Shown here piece after piece: positions 48,531 to 60,660 of a stretch of 64,000 nucleotides of DNA. Source of the stretch: Cycas panzhihuaensis (Eukaryota > Cycadophyta). The position numbers and the translations under genes are program-made. Numbering within the stretch: position 1 is the first letter of the stretch; each line of letters begins with the position of its first letter. The stretch lies in NCBI GenBank assembly GCA_023213395.1, contig CM041465.1, forward strand, positions 120,907,741 to 120,971,740. Reading direction: 5' to 3'. The notes under the pieces are model-generated. The model was not told the DNA's origin. It made no database searches and worked only from the letters and a program-made list of their open reading frames with translations.

Positions 48531-49085
48531 AATGCAGCAAAATGCACACTCAAATACATCAAAGGAACATTGCAGCATGGTCTTCAATATGCACATAATG
48601 AGGACTTTGTCTTGGAAGGGTTCTCAGATTCTGATTGGGTTGGTTGTCAAGATAGCCGAAGATCCACCTCGGGTTACAGCTTTACTCTTGGTTCAGGAGC
48701 TGTTTCGTGGAGTTGCAAGAAGCAACCCAATGATACCTTGTCCTCCACTAAAGCAGAATACAAAGCTACTATCAGCGCAGCTTGTGAGGCTATCTGGCTA
48801 TGATGGATTCTTGGGGAGCTTGGACTTGAGCAAAATCACCCCATCAGGATATACTGTGACAATCAAAGTGTACTCAAGTTAGCCAAGAATCCAATTTTTC
48901 ATGCACGGACCAAACACATCGAGGTTCATCATCACTTCATCAGAGAGCATGGGCAGAATGGTGAGATCAACCTCCAGTACAGACTTATAGAGGAGCAGAT
49001 AGTAGATATCTTTACCAAGTCTCTTGGTAGAGAAAAGTTTGTAAAATTTAGACATGGTCTTGGCGTCCGACTTAACATTGTAAAC
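48531..49085 (+). pseudogene. RNase H of copia element D
   Basis: At 48570-48803: LEGFSDSDWVGCQDSRRSTS, GAVSWSCKKQPNDTLSSTKA and EYKATISAACEAIWL, then a stop where Arg/Gln is expected. The end part (CDNQSVLKLAKNP, FTKSLGREKF) continues to the polypurine tract. Confidence 0.92.
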
Positions 49086-49097
49086 AGTAAGGGGGGG

Positions 49098-49644
49098 TGT
49101 TAAACTTTATGTTGACATGTTAAGTATGTACTTTATTCTTTTATTCTTTCATTCATTATTTTGTACTTTATGGGGTGACTAATCACTTAAGTGATAAAGT
49201 GCACACCCACTTTCATCCTAGTGACACGACATTGTAACTAAAGGGTCAAATAGACCCTTATGCATTTTTGCTTACTTGAGAGCCTAATGGACACATGTCT
49301 CTCATGCATGACATGCAAGCCATGCATTGCATGTACCTTGGATGTTTGCCACTTGGCAAACATCTAACGGTGTTAGGTAACCTCAGTTACTCTATATATT
49401 GAGACCTCTCCTTATGTCTCATATGTAGAGTTGATGTGTAATGTTATGCTACGATTTTGCTAATCAATTGGTATTCTTTGGAGTAGGACTAATTCCTCCT
49501 CCTCACATCTTGGTATCATCTTGCTTCCTTGATTTTGTTTATCTTAGTTTTTGCTCTTATGTCATTTAGAACTAGAGGTCAACTATCTTCAAGATCTTGG
49601 CTTTGTAGGTCTTAGGCATTCTAATCCTTTGGCCTATTTTCACA
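49098..49644 (+). repeat. 3' LTR of copia element D (547 bp)
   Basis: Follows the polypurine tract AAGGGGGGG directly. Ends ...CTATTTTCACA, then the ACAAT target copy. Differences from the 5' LTR cluster in the first 200 bp. Confidence 0.95.
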
Positions 49645-50150
49645 ACAATCAGATAAGCATTCTAGAAAAGGATAAATTAAAAACCATATTTGTCACACAA
49701 ACTGGAATTTTTGCATACAATCGAATGCCTTTTGGACTTGCAATGCCCCTATTACATTTCAGCGAATCATTATGCATATATTTAATCAATTATCATCAAA
49801 ATCAGTAAAAGTATTCTTAAACGGCTGGTCCATTTATGGTAACATTAAAGATCACCTTCCACTATTGACAGAATGTTTGGAAGATTGTCGAAAGACAAAA
49901 TTATCACTAAATCCAGAAAAATACCAATTCTTAGTTCCATATGGCAAGCTATTGGGACATATTGTGTGTGCTCGTGGGTTGAAACTGATCCAGATAAATC
50001 AAAGTCATAATGAATCTAATGCCACCATCAAATAGTGTAGAAGTACTAGTCTTCCTTGGACACATACAATACTACCGTCGGTTTATAAAGGGATTTGCCC
50101 ACATTGCGCATCCCTTAGAAGAATTGTTACAAAAAGGGGTAAGTTTTACT
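49645..50150 (+). pseudogene. RT of gypsy element C, C-terminal part
   Basis: This continues the frame broken by element D: NQISILEKDKLKTIFVTQTG, FAYNRMPFGLAM, VFLNGWSIYGNIKDHLPLLT, KTKLSLNPEKYQFLVPYGKL and LGHIV. The palm motif of the family is LDDW; here it is LNGW, so both catalytic Asp residues are lost. A stop falls at about 50035. Confidence 0.88.
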
Positions 50151-50179
50151 TAGGGAAATGAACAACAAACAACCTTTGC

Positions 50180-50660
50180 AGATCTCAAAAATAGACTTAT
50201 TATAGCCCCAAATTTAGGTCACCCAGAATGGACAAAAGAATTCAATATTCACGTAGACACATCACATATAATAATTGGATGTACATTAGCCCAAGAATGT
50301 AGTCACAAGTTTGACTTACCATCTACTTTGTCAATAGACAATTGAATAGAGCAGAAAAGAACTACTCAACAACCGAAAGAGAAGCATTAGGAATGATTTA
50401 TGCTTTGCAGAAATTTTGACATTATCTCTTAGCAAATCGTTTTGTATTTTTTGTGGACCATCGAGCCCTTTTATACGTGATCAACGAACTTATCATCCAA
50501 GGAAGAATAAACCGATGGTTATTATTACTTCAAAAATTTAATTTTAAGGTAGTAGTTCGACGAGGTCGCACACATGTAGCTGTTGACCACTTATCCAGAA
50601 TTCAGACATGGGAAGAACCTCATGGAGTTAATGATGATTTTCCCGATGCTAAACTATTCC
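50180..50660 (+). pseudogene. RNase H of gypsy element C
   Basis: Blocks FADLKNRLIIAPNLGHPEW, FNIHVDTSHIIIGCTLAQE, LNRAEKNYSTTEREALGMIY (in a shifted frame), LANRFVFFVDHRALLYVINE and DHLSRIQTWE are seen in order, with frameshifts and a TGA at about 50417. Confidence 0.85.
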
Positions 50661-50779
50661 AAGTGATAGCAACTCCACCAAGTTATGATGATATAATGAG
50701 ATACTTAAGCTTAAGATTATTTCCTATAGATATGCCTTCACAACAACGTAGAGATCTTGTGAAAAAAGCAGCACCTTAT

Positions 50780-52056
50780 CAACTAATAGGTGGATTTCTA
50801 TACAAGCTGGGAAAAGATCATGTGTTACGACGATGTGTAATGCTAGAAGAAGTGCCAACAATACTCAATGAAGCTCATAAGGGTACTACTAGTGGTCATG
50901 TCGGACCCAAATCTACAGCGAGGAAGATTTTATTATTAGGATTATGGTGGCCACAATTATTTAAGGATATAAAACAGTATGTCTTTAGATGTGATATTTG
51001 TTAAAGAATGGGTTGACCCTTGGAGCATGATTTTATGCCCTTACAACCATCTTTAGCTCAAGGAGTTTTTGAATGATGGGGATTAGATTTTGTGAGACCT
51101 TTTAAACATGTTACACAACTAACACAGGCTAAATATATTTTAGTTGTAATGGATTACCTCGTGAAGTGGGTTGAAGCAAAAGCACTTCGAGATAATTCCG
51201 CGCGAAGCACAACCATATTCCTATATGAGAATATTATTACCAGATTTGGGTGTCCATTAGAAATTGTTAGCAACAGAGGAACACATTTTATAAATGACAC
51301 AATCCATTGTTTAAAACATGAATTCATGATTTCACATCATAAGTCGACACCCTATTAATCCACGAGCTAATGGACAAGCGAAATCAAACAATAAAATAAT
51401 AGTAACAATGCTAACCAAATTGTATAATGCTAACAAAGATGATTGGGCAGAACAATTACACTCAACTCTATGGGCCTTCAGGATGACATACAAGACTACT
51501 ACCGATCACACTCCATTTCAGTTAGTCTATGGTGCAGAAGTAGTTCTTCCTATAGAGTTTATAGTCCCAAGCTTAAGAATTGTTGTGCAACAACGATGGC
51601 CGAATTCAACTAGTATTCAAGCTCGACCAACAAATATTTTAGCATTGGATGAAACTTGACAACATGCGCAATGGGTGATGAACACAATACAACAACGAAG
51701 AAAAAAATGGCATGATAAAACACTGCATCCAAAAGTATTTAAGGAAGGGGACCTAGTACTTAAGTATGATGGCAAGTATTTTATAAAATCATGTTAGCTT
51801 AAAATTTGATGGTCCAATCCATTCGTGGTAAAAAGAATTGTTTAAAATGGCACAATGAAGATAGCACATATTGATGATGACAAATAAATATTTACGACCA
51901 ATGGAAAACACTAACCTATTTTATAAAATCATGTCAGCTTAAAATTTGATGGCCTAGTCCATTCGTGGTAAAAAGAATTTTTTAAAATGGCACAATGAAG
52001 ATAGCACATATTGATGATGACAAATAAATATTTACGACCAATGGAAAACACTGACC
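50780..52056 (+). pseudogene. Integrase of gypsy element C
   Basis: The zinc part is seen as EAHKGTTSGHVGPKSTARKI, LLLGLWWPQLFKDI and CDIC. The core has WGLDFVRPF with the first Asp, YILVVMDYLVKWVEAKAL, IVSNRGTHFIND with Asn for the second Asp, and PFQLVYGAEVVLPIEFIVPS. The C-terminal part (GDLVLKYDGKYF, then KNGTMKIAHIDDD) is duplicated by a 140-bp tandem repeat at 51777-52056. Several stops are present. Confidence 0.88.
51777..52056 (+). repeat. Tandem duplication of a 140-bp unit at the end of integrase in element C
   Basis: The unit starting TATTTTATAAAATCATGT occurs at 51777 and 51917. The two copies differ at only a handful of positions. The period is not a multiple of three. Confidence 0.92.
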
Positions 52057-52505
52057 TATTTATCAACTGACCTATTGTGAATTTAGATATTCAAAAAAAT
52101 GAAAAACATAATTATACAAGTAAAGAAAAAAAAATAGAAGAATAGGATTGGTCGGTGGTTTCGCCAATCGGGGGCCGAAACCATGGGCGGCCTGTGGTTT
52201 TGCCAAACCATGGGCAAAAACCACAGGGCTCACACATGGTTTTCCTAAATCCATGAGTGGATGACCCACCTACCCCGGGTTGGCCAACCTTATATATCAC
52301 CCCTCCCCCCTCATGTTTTCCATCAAAGGAGGCATTATCTATGCTACGAAAAAGGTTTCTCACATGCGTGTGTTCATCAAACAAAGACGGTGTCATATTT
52401 TGAGGCAGTATATTCACTCGAGACGACGAAGAGGGTGATGTTAGGATCAAGATTCATAAAATTTGCACAAATGACCTTTTCGTTTTCAGATCTCTTCAAA
52501 AGCAT

Positions 52506-54166
52506 ATGGAGGATGACGCAGGAATTCCATTTGAAATAGGGGGTCATCAAATTAAATGGCAAGTATTGGACTCACCAGTCTTGCACAAATGGTTACATAT
52601 AGAAGATCAGAATGCTCCGTTAAGAGCACATCTAACAGGTGCAAGGGTCGTCCATGCTGCATTATTTCCAATTTTTTCAAAAAATTTGAAATGATTACAA
52701 GACATATTACAAGGATACAATCCCACAAATCGGGTGTTGATAGTTAACGGAAGAATCATAAGGATGGAGTAGGAAGATGTAGTAAGATTAATAGGATTCC
52801 CAATGTAAGGACAAGAAGTGAAGAAGTCTCGAAACCTAATGGCCACAATGAAGGACCAGATTATTCAAGCAATTTGTAGAAAAGAATTCCATACTAAGCA
52901 TGGAGGACATGGCATTCCAGTTACACATCTCAAGACCACAAATGTAATGGTTGTCAACGTGCTTATGTGTACAAGACTTTTGGGAGAGCAACGTTGTAAT
53001 GCGTTGCTCTGGTGGACGACTTTGTATCTTCAGGGACTAATGAGGGGGACAATTTACAATTGGTCTGCTTTCATCTTAGAAAAGATGAAGACATCTTTAC
53101 ATCAGCTGGTTATAGGGGGACAATCAAGCTTTAACTTCACTATGTATTTATTAGGATTTTGTTATGAAAATTTTCATCTACTGGGATTAGCAAAAAGTCC
53201 AACAATTTTGTTGCTCTCTGCATTCCATAAGGATTCCTTCACACCAAAGAAAATTTGTCTGAAAGCTCAGAAAGAGGGCAAAAACGAATAAACAAAGAAA
53301 CGTAAGGTTGTGATGGTACGTGAAACAGATGAATCTTTGACTGCTTCTTTTGATGATTTTGATGAGGACTATATAGTAGGCTACTCGGATCTTAGCACGT
53401 GCGAGGAGGATGAGGAAGCAGGTAGCAATTTTGCGCCACCTATTGATGAAGACACCCATGTTGTAGCACCAGATCTAAACATTTCGGCATCTCCCATTGT
53501 TGACAATAAAGCATCACGATGTGAATTGTTTGAGGTATTAGGAGTGGATGTTCTGCCCAGGCCAAAACCAAAACAAGCGAAGCAGCAGGAAGTAACAACT
53601 TCCTCCTCTGATTTACAAATCATTAAAACCCAATATACATGCATGGTGAGCTTAATGGACGAATATTGGGAAGCTCAAGGATCATTTGTGAAGAAGATTG
53701 AAGATAACTATCATAAAATAGATAGATATAATCAGTTACAAAAGGACTTATTGGAAACAAAAGGATTGTTGCAGAATAAGGAAGATCAACTACAGGAAAC
53801 AAAAGAATTGTTATGGAAAAAGGAAGAGTAATGCAATCAATTATTAAGAACAAATAAGAAAATGTATAATCGGGAGGTCTCTCATATCCAATGGATTAGT
53901 GCATTAGAAGAACATCTCCATCAAAATGAGTTATTACTCAAAAAATTTGAGCAACAAGTCAAGGATTTATCAACTTAGCTTGAGGAAGAAAAAGGATGAT
54001 GTGAGAGAATATTACAATGTGTTGAGGTGGTCAGCTGCGAAAATCGTAAATGGCTGCGCAAAGTAGGATTGGACCCCCTATATTCAACAACATCTTCAGT
54101 TCTAACATCCTCAGCTCTAACTCGAGCCGCATCTCCAGTTCTAGACCAAGCAACACCTTTTGAGTG
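52506..54166 (+). pseudogene. Extra ORF of gypsy element C between integrase and 3' LTR
   Basis: One frame runs from an ATG at 52506 to about 54166, some 550 codons, broken by stops at about 52692, 52770, 52804, 53289, 53829, 53979 and 53997. That the frame is kept over 1.6 kb shows it was a real gene of this element. The first part (IPFEIGGHQIKWQVLDSP, VLIVNGRIIRME, EDVVRLIGFP, RGTIYNWSAFILEKM) resembles by memory the 'putative plant transposon protein' domain in Athila/Tat-type elements. The middle is acidic (DDFDEDY). The end is a likely coiled coil with a near-repeat (LLETKGLLQNKEDQLQETKE). Role unknown; not a recognised envelope protein. Confidence 0.7.
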
Positions 54167-54179
54167 AGATGCTTAGAAC

Positions 54180-54190
54180 TAAAAAGGGAG
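54180..54190 (+). other. Polypurine tract of gypsy element C
   Basis: AAAAAGGGAGG followed by ATAGA and then the 3' LTR start TGTTGGG at 54197. Confidence 0.75.
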
Positions 54191-54196
54191 GATAGA

Positions 54197-54927
<731 letters not shown>

Positions 54928-54932
54928 CTAAC
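54928..54932 (+). repeat. Target-site duplication of element C, right copy (CTAAC)
   Basis: Matches 38682-38686. Confidence 0.85.
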
Positions 54933-54952
54933 ATTAAACATTATTTCTAACA
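54933..54952 (-). repeat. Right part (U3 start) of the LTR of element B
   Basis: On the minus strand, TGTTAGAAATAATGTTTAAT begins at 54952 and is directly preceded by the tract ATAGGGGGG (54953-54961), the polypurine tract of a minus-strand element. The LTR continues at 38686 once element C is removed. Confidence 0.6.
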
Positions 54953-57368
54953 CCCCCCTATAATGTTTAATGCTAAGACGCTTTTCTAACTACATACTAT
55001 GAACAAACATGTGTATTACAAAGTTGTTCAACATCCCCCCTATAATGTATATCTTTAAATTTACAACATTTGATCTTTGGAAACCTTTTGATGATGATGT
55101 TTGCATTTTGGTCTTCAACTTGTCTTGAACAAAATGCTTCTGGAATGTAGCAACAACTTTTGATTCTCTTTACCAAATAGACTGAATACTCTTTAGTCTT
55201 GTTGCTTTGTAATAGGTTCAGTGTTTGCTGATTGTCTTTCCTAAACCATTCAACACACGTGATCACGAAATAACAATAATTCCAAAAACTAATAGCATCC
55301 CTGATCTTTACTAGATCCTTCTCCTTGAAGATACCTAGTTCATATCCTTCCAAAATCATAGATCTTGTTGCAAGAAACTTGGCTTTGAAGTGTCCAAGAA
55401 AATCATCAATATTTGATGTTACATCTATTGTGAAATCATCTTCAAAAAAATTAGCAAGGTAGGAGCATGGACATGAATTCAAAGATTTTTGCTTGTTTCA
55501 GCAAAATTGCTGATCATCATATATGCTTTCCTAAAACTAGTAGGTATAACGTTTTCAGCAGTAGATATTCTCACACAAAGAGAATATGCCACAACAACAT
55601 GATTCACCTTTATCCCAAGGAATTCTGTCCAAATCATAGAAAAATCTTTGTAAATATATACAACCTTTAGACAGTCATCAACCTTTAAGTTTGTTGTAAC
55701 ACATCCCATTGTTTCAAATGCAATCTTATTGTCTTTGAAGACGTTCTCTGCTGCTCTTGTAGAGTGCTAAGACAACATGAATCTCCTTAATAATGAAGAT
55801 GAATTCATTTATGCTAAACAAAAACATAAGGAATTCTATACAAACATATTCACTGTAAGGTCAGACAACAATTGTAGTCTAACAAAAAACCTCTCAATTG
55901 TAATTATGACTATAGCATCCAATCTTTCTATTAAGGTAGCCCTATGTTTATGTTGTATTTCTAATGGAAAGAATTGTTTGAAAATAAGAGATATGTCTGC
56001 TATAACACCTTTACATTCATTACGCACCTGCATCACAACATCTTTTTGTAATGCTAGGATTGAGTATAAATGAAGGCAATTTGGCATGATCCTTTGTAAT
56101 CTCTATTTTCCCATTTTCTTCCTCTATTTCAGATTCTGAACGATGAATCAAAACCAAATCACTAGAATCATTAGGAACAATTTCATCCATGATTGATGAG
56201 ATTTCTTTAGTCACTTCATCACAATGTTCATGAACCTTATTAATAATAGAGGACATAGTTTCATACACCTTTTCTCCTTCCTTTTTATCTATGTGAGATA
56301 GTACTTCATTTGTAGAAGTGCCCAATGAGCCTTTTTTGGATTACTTTACCAACATCAGTAAGAGAATTATTCTCATGAGCATATATTTCTTTTTCCTTTT
56401 TATCAAAAGATGCAACATTCTTTTCATATGAATCAATAGTGATAATGGATTCATTTTTACCATTGTCAGAATCTGAAATGGTTGGACTATTTGTCTTTCT
56501 AGCTCTTATTTTCATTGATTTTTAGTTAGGTGACTGTACGTAACCTGTTCCTTTTTTGTAGCAGCTATTTCAAGAACAACTTTTCCTTCTACATCTTCTG
56601 TATGTTGGTTGTTTTGTCTTGGTCCAAACTTCTTTTTAAAAAAGTCCATGCCTTATATGCCCTGTAAGTGGTATTGTGAGTAAAATATAAAAATCAGAAA
56701 ATATGCCTCTTTTACTGAGCATTTCACCTGACATGGATTAAGGGAAATGCAATATTATCCTTTTTGTCCAACCTAGGTGTTAAATTTGAATCTGCATAAG
56801 TTTCTAAGACGATTTCCCACAAGCCAAAAAGAATGAACTTGTCTTTTATAAATTCTTACTATTCTTCATAACTTCCTTTATCAAGTATTAACCAACCTAT
56901 CTTTGATCAGATTTTCCTTCAAATCAATAGAAGAAAAGTGCACACTTTCTTCACCCTTTATAGAAGAGAATGTCTCGCCTTTAAAAAAAAACATGGTGAA
57001 TTCTGCATTAAATTACCTCAACCTGTACACCATGTTGAAGAAATATGAATTAGGATTCTAATGCCTCAGATGTCTTGCAACTCAAACTCTCTTTGTTTGA
57101 AAAATCTCCAAGCAACTTTGCAGGCAATTGATCACTTTATAAACAGGGTTGATCTCCACAATAACTCATTACGGTTGCTTCACGGAAGATCAATGTCATA
57201 TGGGCAACCTACAAACTTCATAACAATGATAGAAAAATCACGAGTCGGGCTAAATATGGGATTCTTTCGAAAAAGAATAGTGTCTGATCGCCCACTGGAA
57301 TTTTGGTCTTGTCTGAAACCTTGCCCTTAACCTATGTCATTTTTGCTACAAGAGCTACAAGGTCCTCG
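54953..57368 (-). mobile_element. Internal part of copia-like element B, cut by element E
   Basis: The region lies upstream (minus sense) of B's polypurine tract. Close to the tract, RQVEDQNANIIIKRFPKIK and CCKFKDI resemble the C-terminal end of copia RNase H (pattern xEDQxADIxTKxLPKxKFxKFRD). Further in is an unrecognised coding-like region (56650-55230). Standard RT or integrase blocks are not seen. Element E interrupts B at 57369, and the 5' LTR of B is outside the window. Confidence 0.55.
55000..56650 (-). pseudogene. Unrecognised coding-like stretch in element B, possibly a captured gene
   Basis: Starting at an ATG at 56650, a frame reads MDFFKKKFGPRQNNQ and continues to KEQVTYSHLTKNQ. 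After stops it resumes as acidic, helix-prone sequence (DSDNGKNESIITIDSYEKN; IINKVHEHCDEVTKEISSIM), a hydrophobic helical part (ECKGVIADISLIFKQFF; RATLIERLDAIVIITIERFF) and more at 55760-55480 (ENVFKDNKIAFETMGCVTTN; FRKAYMMISNFAETSKNL) and 55482-54997. Frameshifts at about 56315 and elsewhere separate the pieces. I do not recognise the protein. The last about 90 codons look like copia RNase H end. It may be a host gene fragment carried by B, or a lineage-specific element gene. Confidence 0.4.
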
Positions 57369-57911
57369 TGTTGAAAGTGCCAAAGGCCTATGAAACCCAA
57401 GATCTAGAAGATAGATTCTCTCTAGTTCTAGAAAGCAAGAGATCTAGACTAATAATGAAAATAAGATTAACATGAGCAAGATCAAAGCACAAAGAGAGAG
57501 CAAATGATACCAAATGGGAGGAGATGGAATTGGTCCAATCTCCAAATGAATATCAGTTTGATTAGCAAACTGACAGCATAGCAATACAACTCCAACTCTA
57601 TATGAGAAACATGAGAAGAGGTCTCAATATATAGAGTGACAGAAGAGACCTAAGGCATTGGATGTTTGACAAGTGTCAAACATCCGAGGTACATGCCTTG
57701 CATGTAGGACATGTGTCCTTTTGGGCTCTCAAATGAGCAAAAGTGCATCAGGGTCCATTTGACCCTTAAGTGACAATATTGTGTCATTAGGAAAGAATGG
57801 GGGTGTGCACTTTATTACTTAAGTGATAAGTCACTCCATAAAGTACAAAAGTACAAATAATACATGCAAATAAAGTACATAAGATTAACATGTAAACATA
57901 AGGTTTTAACA
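57369..57911 (-). repeat. 3' LTR of copia element E (543 bp)
   Basis: On the minus strand it starts TGTTAAAACCTTATG and ends in CAACA at 57369. It aligns by eye with the LTRs of D over its full length, with more divergence than between D's own two LTRs. Confidence 0.93.
57661..57684 (-). promoter_or_regulatory. Perfect 11-bp inverted repeat in the LTR of E
   Basis: The arms, in the element's own orientation, are GATGTTTGACA and TGTCAAACATC, with CT between. Relative to D the ninth base of the left arm is A instead of C, and the matching base of the right arm is T instead of G, so pairing is kept. The TATA box (CTCTATATATTG on the minus strand) lies about 26 bp further downstream in the element's sense. 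Confidence 0.75.
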
Positions 57912-58366
57912 CCCCCCCTTACTGTTTACAATGTTAAGTCGAACCCCTAGACCATTTCTAAATTTTACAATTTTTTCTCTACCAAGTGGCTTGGTAAAGA
58001 TATTTGCTGTCTGCTGCTCTATAGGTCTATACTGAAGGTTGATCTCATTGTTCTGCACATGCTCTCTGATGAAGTGATGATGAACCTCAATATGTTTGGT
58101 CCTTGCATGAAAAATAGGATTCTTGGCCAACTTGAGCACACTTTGATTATCGCAATATATCCTGGTGGGGTGATCTTGCTCAAGTTCAAGCTCCCCAAGA
58201 ATCTGTCGTAGCCAGATAGCTTCACAAGTTGTGCTGACTGTAGCTTTGTATTTTGCTTTGGTGGAGGACAAGGTAACATTGGGTTGCTTCTTACAACTCC
58301 ATGAAACAACTCCTAAACCAAGGGTAAAACAGTAGAGGTTGATCTTCTGCTATCCTGGCAACCTGC
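57912..58366 (-). pseudogene. RNase H of copia element E
   Basis: LSSTKAKYKA-type residues (MSSTKAKYKATVSTTCEAIW), LRQILGELELEQDHPTRIYC, DNQSVLKLAKNPIFHARTKH and IFTKPLGREKIV are seen at 58271-57906. The block around SDW lies in another frame at about 58390-58290, so a frameshift is present. The catalytic Asp of CDNQS is kept. Confidence 0.92.
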
Positions 58367-59470
58367 CTAATCAGAATTTGAGAACCCTTCCAGAGTGAAG
58401 TTCTCATCATGTGCATACTGATGGCCATGCTGCAATGTGCCTTTGATGTATTTGAGTATGCATTTGGCTGCATTCCAATGCTTCTGATTGGGTTGAGACA
58501 TGTATCTGGAGCAAATCGCAACTGCAAATGAGATATCTGGGCGAGTGTTGGTGAGATAGATGAGGCTACCAATCAACTGTCGGTAAAGAGTGGAATTTGC
58601 TAGTTCAGCTTCTTCATTGAGAGTAGGCTTTGTTCCATTCTCCATGGGTGTAGGCGTTGGTTTGCAGTCATCCATCTTGAATCACTCCAAAATGTTCGAA
58701 GAATATTTGGCTTGGGAGATGAAGATATAGCCAGGTTGTTACAATATCTCAAAGCCTAAAAAATAATGCAGAAGTCCAAGATCTGTTATCTCGAAACTTC
58801 TCTTCAAATCATCTTAGAGAATCTGTACTATCTTAGTGTCATTACCAGTGATCACTAAGTCATCAACATACAAGACAATAAAGATAGCATGGTCTTTTCC
58901 GACTTTGATGTACAAGTTAGGATCTGAAGTAGATCGATGATACCCATGTCTCAAAAAATAATCATCAATCTCTGAGTACCATACTCTTGGAGCTTGCTTC
59001 AAATCATATAACGCCTTTTTTAAGCGACAAACCAAGTGCTCCTTGCTTTGTACTTTGTAACCAGGAGGTTGCTCCAAGTATACCTCCTCTTGAAGATCGC
59101 CATTGAGAAAGGCACTCTTCATGTCCATTTGATAAACCGGCAATTTGCATTGAGCTGTTAAGGCCAAGATGAGTCTGATGGTGTTCATATTGGCAATAGG
59201 TGTAAAAGTCTCCTCATAATCTATGCCTTCTTTTTGTTTGAAGTCTTTTGCAACAAGGCGGGCCTTCTGGTGCTTAAGTGTACCATCATAATGGAATTTG
59301 GTCTTGTAGACCCATTTTTAATTGATTGTCTGTTTGTGTTTAGGCAATTCAACCAAATCCCAAGTTCCATTCTTTTCAATAGAATGGATTTCTTTATCCA
59401 TGGCAACCTTCTAATTTTCATTTTTAGAAGCCTCCTCAAAAGTGGAAGGCTCATCAACACAAAGCACTTC
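58367..59470 (-). pseudogene. Reverse transcriptase of copia element E
   Basis: At 59188-58814: LILALTAQCKLPVYQMDMKS, AFLNGDLQEEVYLEQPPGYK, LYDLKQAPRVWY and LYVDDLVITGND. The YVDD motif is intact. Stops occur at about 59315 (before KWVYKT), near 59190-59220, and at about 58680 (ILE-stop-FKMDD, TGG to TGA). The 58675-58367 part has TRPDISFAVAICSRYMSQPN. Confidence 0.93.
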
Positions 59471-59519
59471 AGCCATAAGTGCATAATTGGTTTGCTACCT
59501 ATATTTTGATAGACGTTTT

Positions 59520-60660
59520 CCTTCAATAATCTAGCAATCTTGGACAGGCTGAGTATACCATTTGGGCAGCTTTTTGACTGATGTAACTTGAACCTCAAGA
59601 TCTTCCGATCTAAGTGGTTGATCAATAGAAGATGTACTAGGATCAAGTGGAGCCAATTTTGATGATGTAGATGGACCAGTAGGTGTAGATGATGTGCATG
59701 GTGTTGAAGATTGAGAGGGAAGAAAAGCTTCAACAATCTTTTTGCCTTTATCAAGAGGAGGTTGGATGGATGTTGATTCCAACCCTTTATGTTCATTTTC
59801 AACAAAGATTACATCTCTTGAGAGATGCATTTTCTTCCCAATAGGATCATACGGCTTGTAAGCTTTGCTATGAATGGTGTAGCTTGCAAAAATACATTTT
59901 AGACTATGTTTGTCTAACTTAGATCTTTGCTGATCAGGGATGTGCATGTATGCAGTACATCCAAATGTCCTCAAATGGCTAACGGTTGGCTTTTTCCCAG
60001 ATCAAGTCTCATTTGTTGTGATGTTGGTGACTGCTGAAGTAGGACTCTGATTTGCCACATAGGCAGTTGTGTGGAATGCTTCTGCCCAGTAAGCTCAAGT
60101 GAGTCCCTTTGCATGCATCATTGCTTTGGCTTTATTTGTCAAAGTTTTGTTCATTTGTTTAGAGGCTCCGTTTTGTTGAGGAGTATGAGGAATGGTGAGT
60201 TGTCTCTGAATGCTGTTATCCTTGCAGAATTGGGTGAATTCCTTTGAAGTGAATTCACCTCCATTGTCTGACCTTAGAATTTTGATTGAATGGCCAGACT
60301 TGTTCTCCACTTCAAGCTTGAATTCTTTAAACTTTTGGAATGCTTCAGACTTGTATTTGATGAAGTAAACCCAGACTTTGTGGGAGACATCGTCAATGAA
60401 AGAGATGTAATACAAAGCTCCTCCAATGGATGCAGTGGACATAGGTCCACATAAATCTGAATGTATCAACTGCAAAGGATACGATGCATGCCAAGTTTTA
60501 CCTTTAGGGAAAGGCAATCGAGGTTATGTTCCCATTATACATGCTTCACAAAGACATTTTAAACCATACAACTTTGGAAGCCCATGCACCATATTCTTGT
60601 TTATCATCTGCTTGATATTGTCTAAGCTCAAGTGGCCTAGACATTGATGCCAAAGTTGCA
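59520..60660 (-). pseudogene. Integrase of copia element E
   Basis: Core at 60517-60095: LIHSDLCGPMSTASIGGALY, ILRSDNGGEFTSKEF with the second Asp kept, and QNGASKQMNKTLTNKAKAMM, where the family Glu position reads Lys. A TGA replaces an Arg codon (CGA) at about 60097, a CpG-type change. The C-terminal part at 59974-59531 has RTFGCTAYMHIPDQQRSKLD and KCIFASYTIHSKAYKPYDPI. Confidence 0.92.

Larger units (their letters stand above)
42620..49644 (+). mobile_element. Ty1/copia LTR retrotransposon D, complete, defective, nested in element C
   Basis: The element is 7,025 bp with LTRs at 42620-43166 and 49098-49644, primer site at 43169, polypurine tract AAGGGGGGG before 49098, and target duplication ACAAT. 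Pol order is protease, integrase, RT, RNase H, so it is Ty1/copia. The two LTRs differ by about a dozen positions of 547 by eye (about 2%), mostly transitions, so D is much younger than C. It carries stops and catalytic substitutions in every enzyme. Element E is a second member of the same family. Confidence 0.96.

Noticed and set aside
49551-49808. An 85-codon ORF crossing 49644
   Set aside because: It starts in the 3' LTR of element D and runs into the RT of element C. It is a junction artefact of the insertion, not a gene.
59221-59805. A 194-codon minus-strand ORF overlapping RT and integrase of element E
   Set aside because: It is an alternative frame of the copia polyprotein; the true domain residues are in other frames over the same bases.
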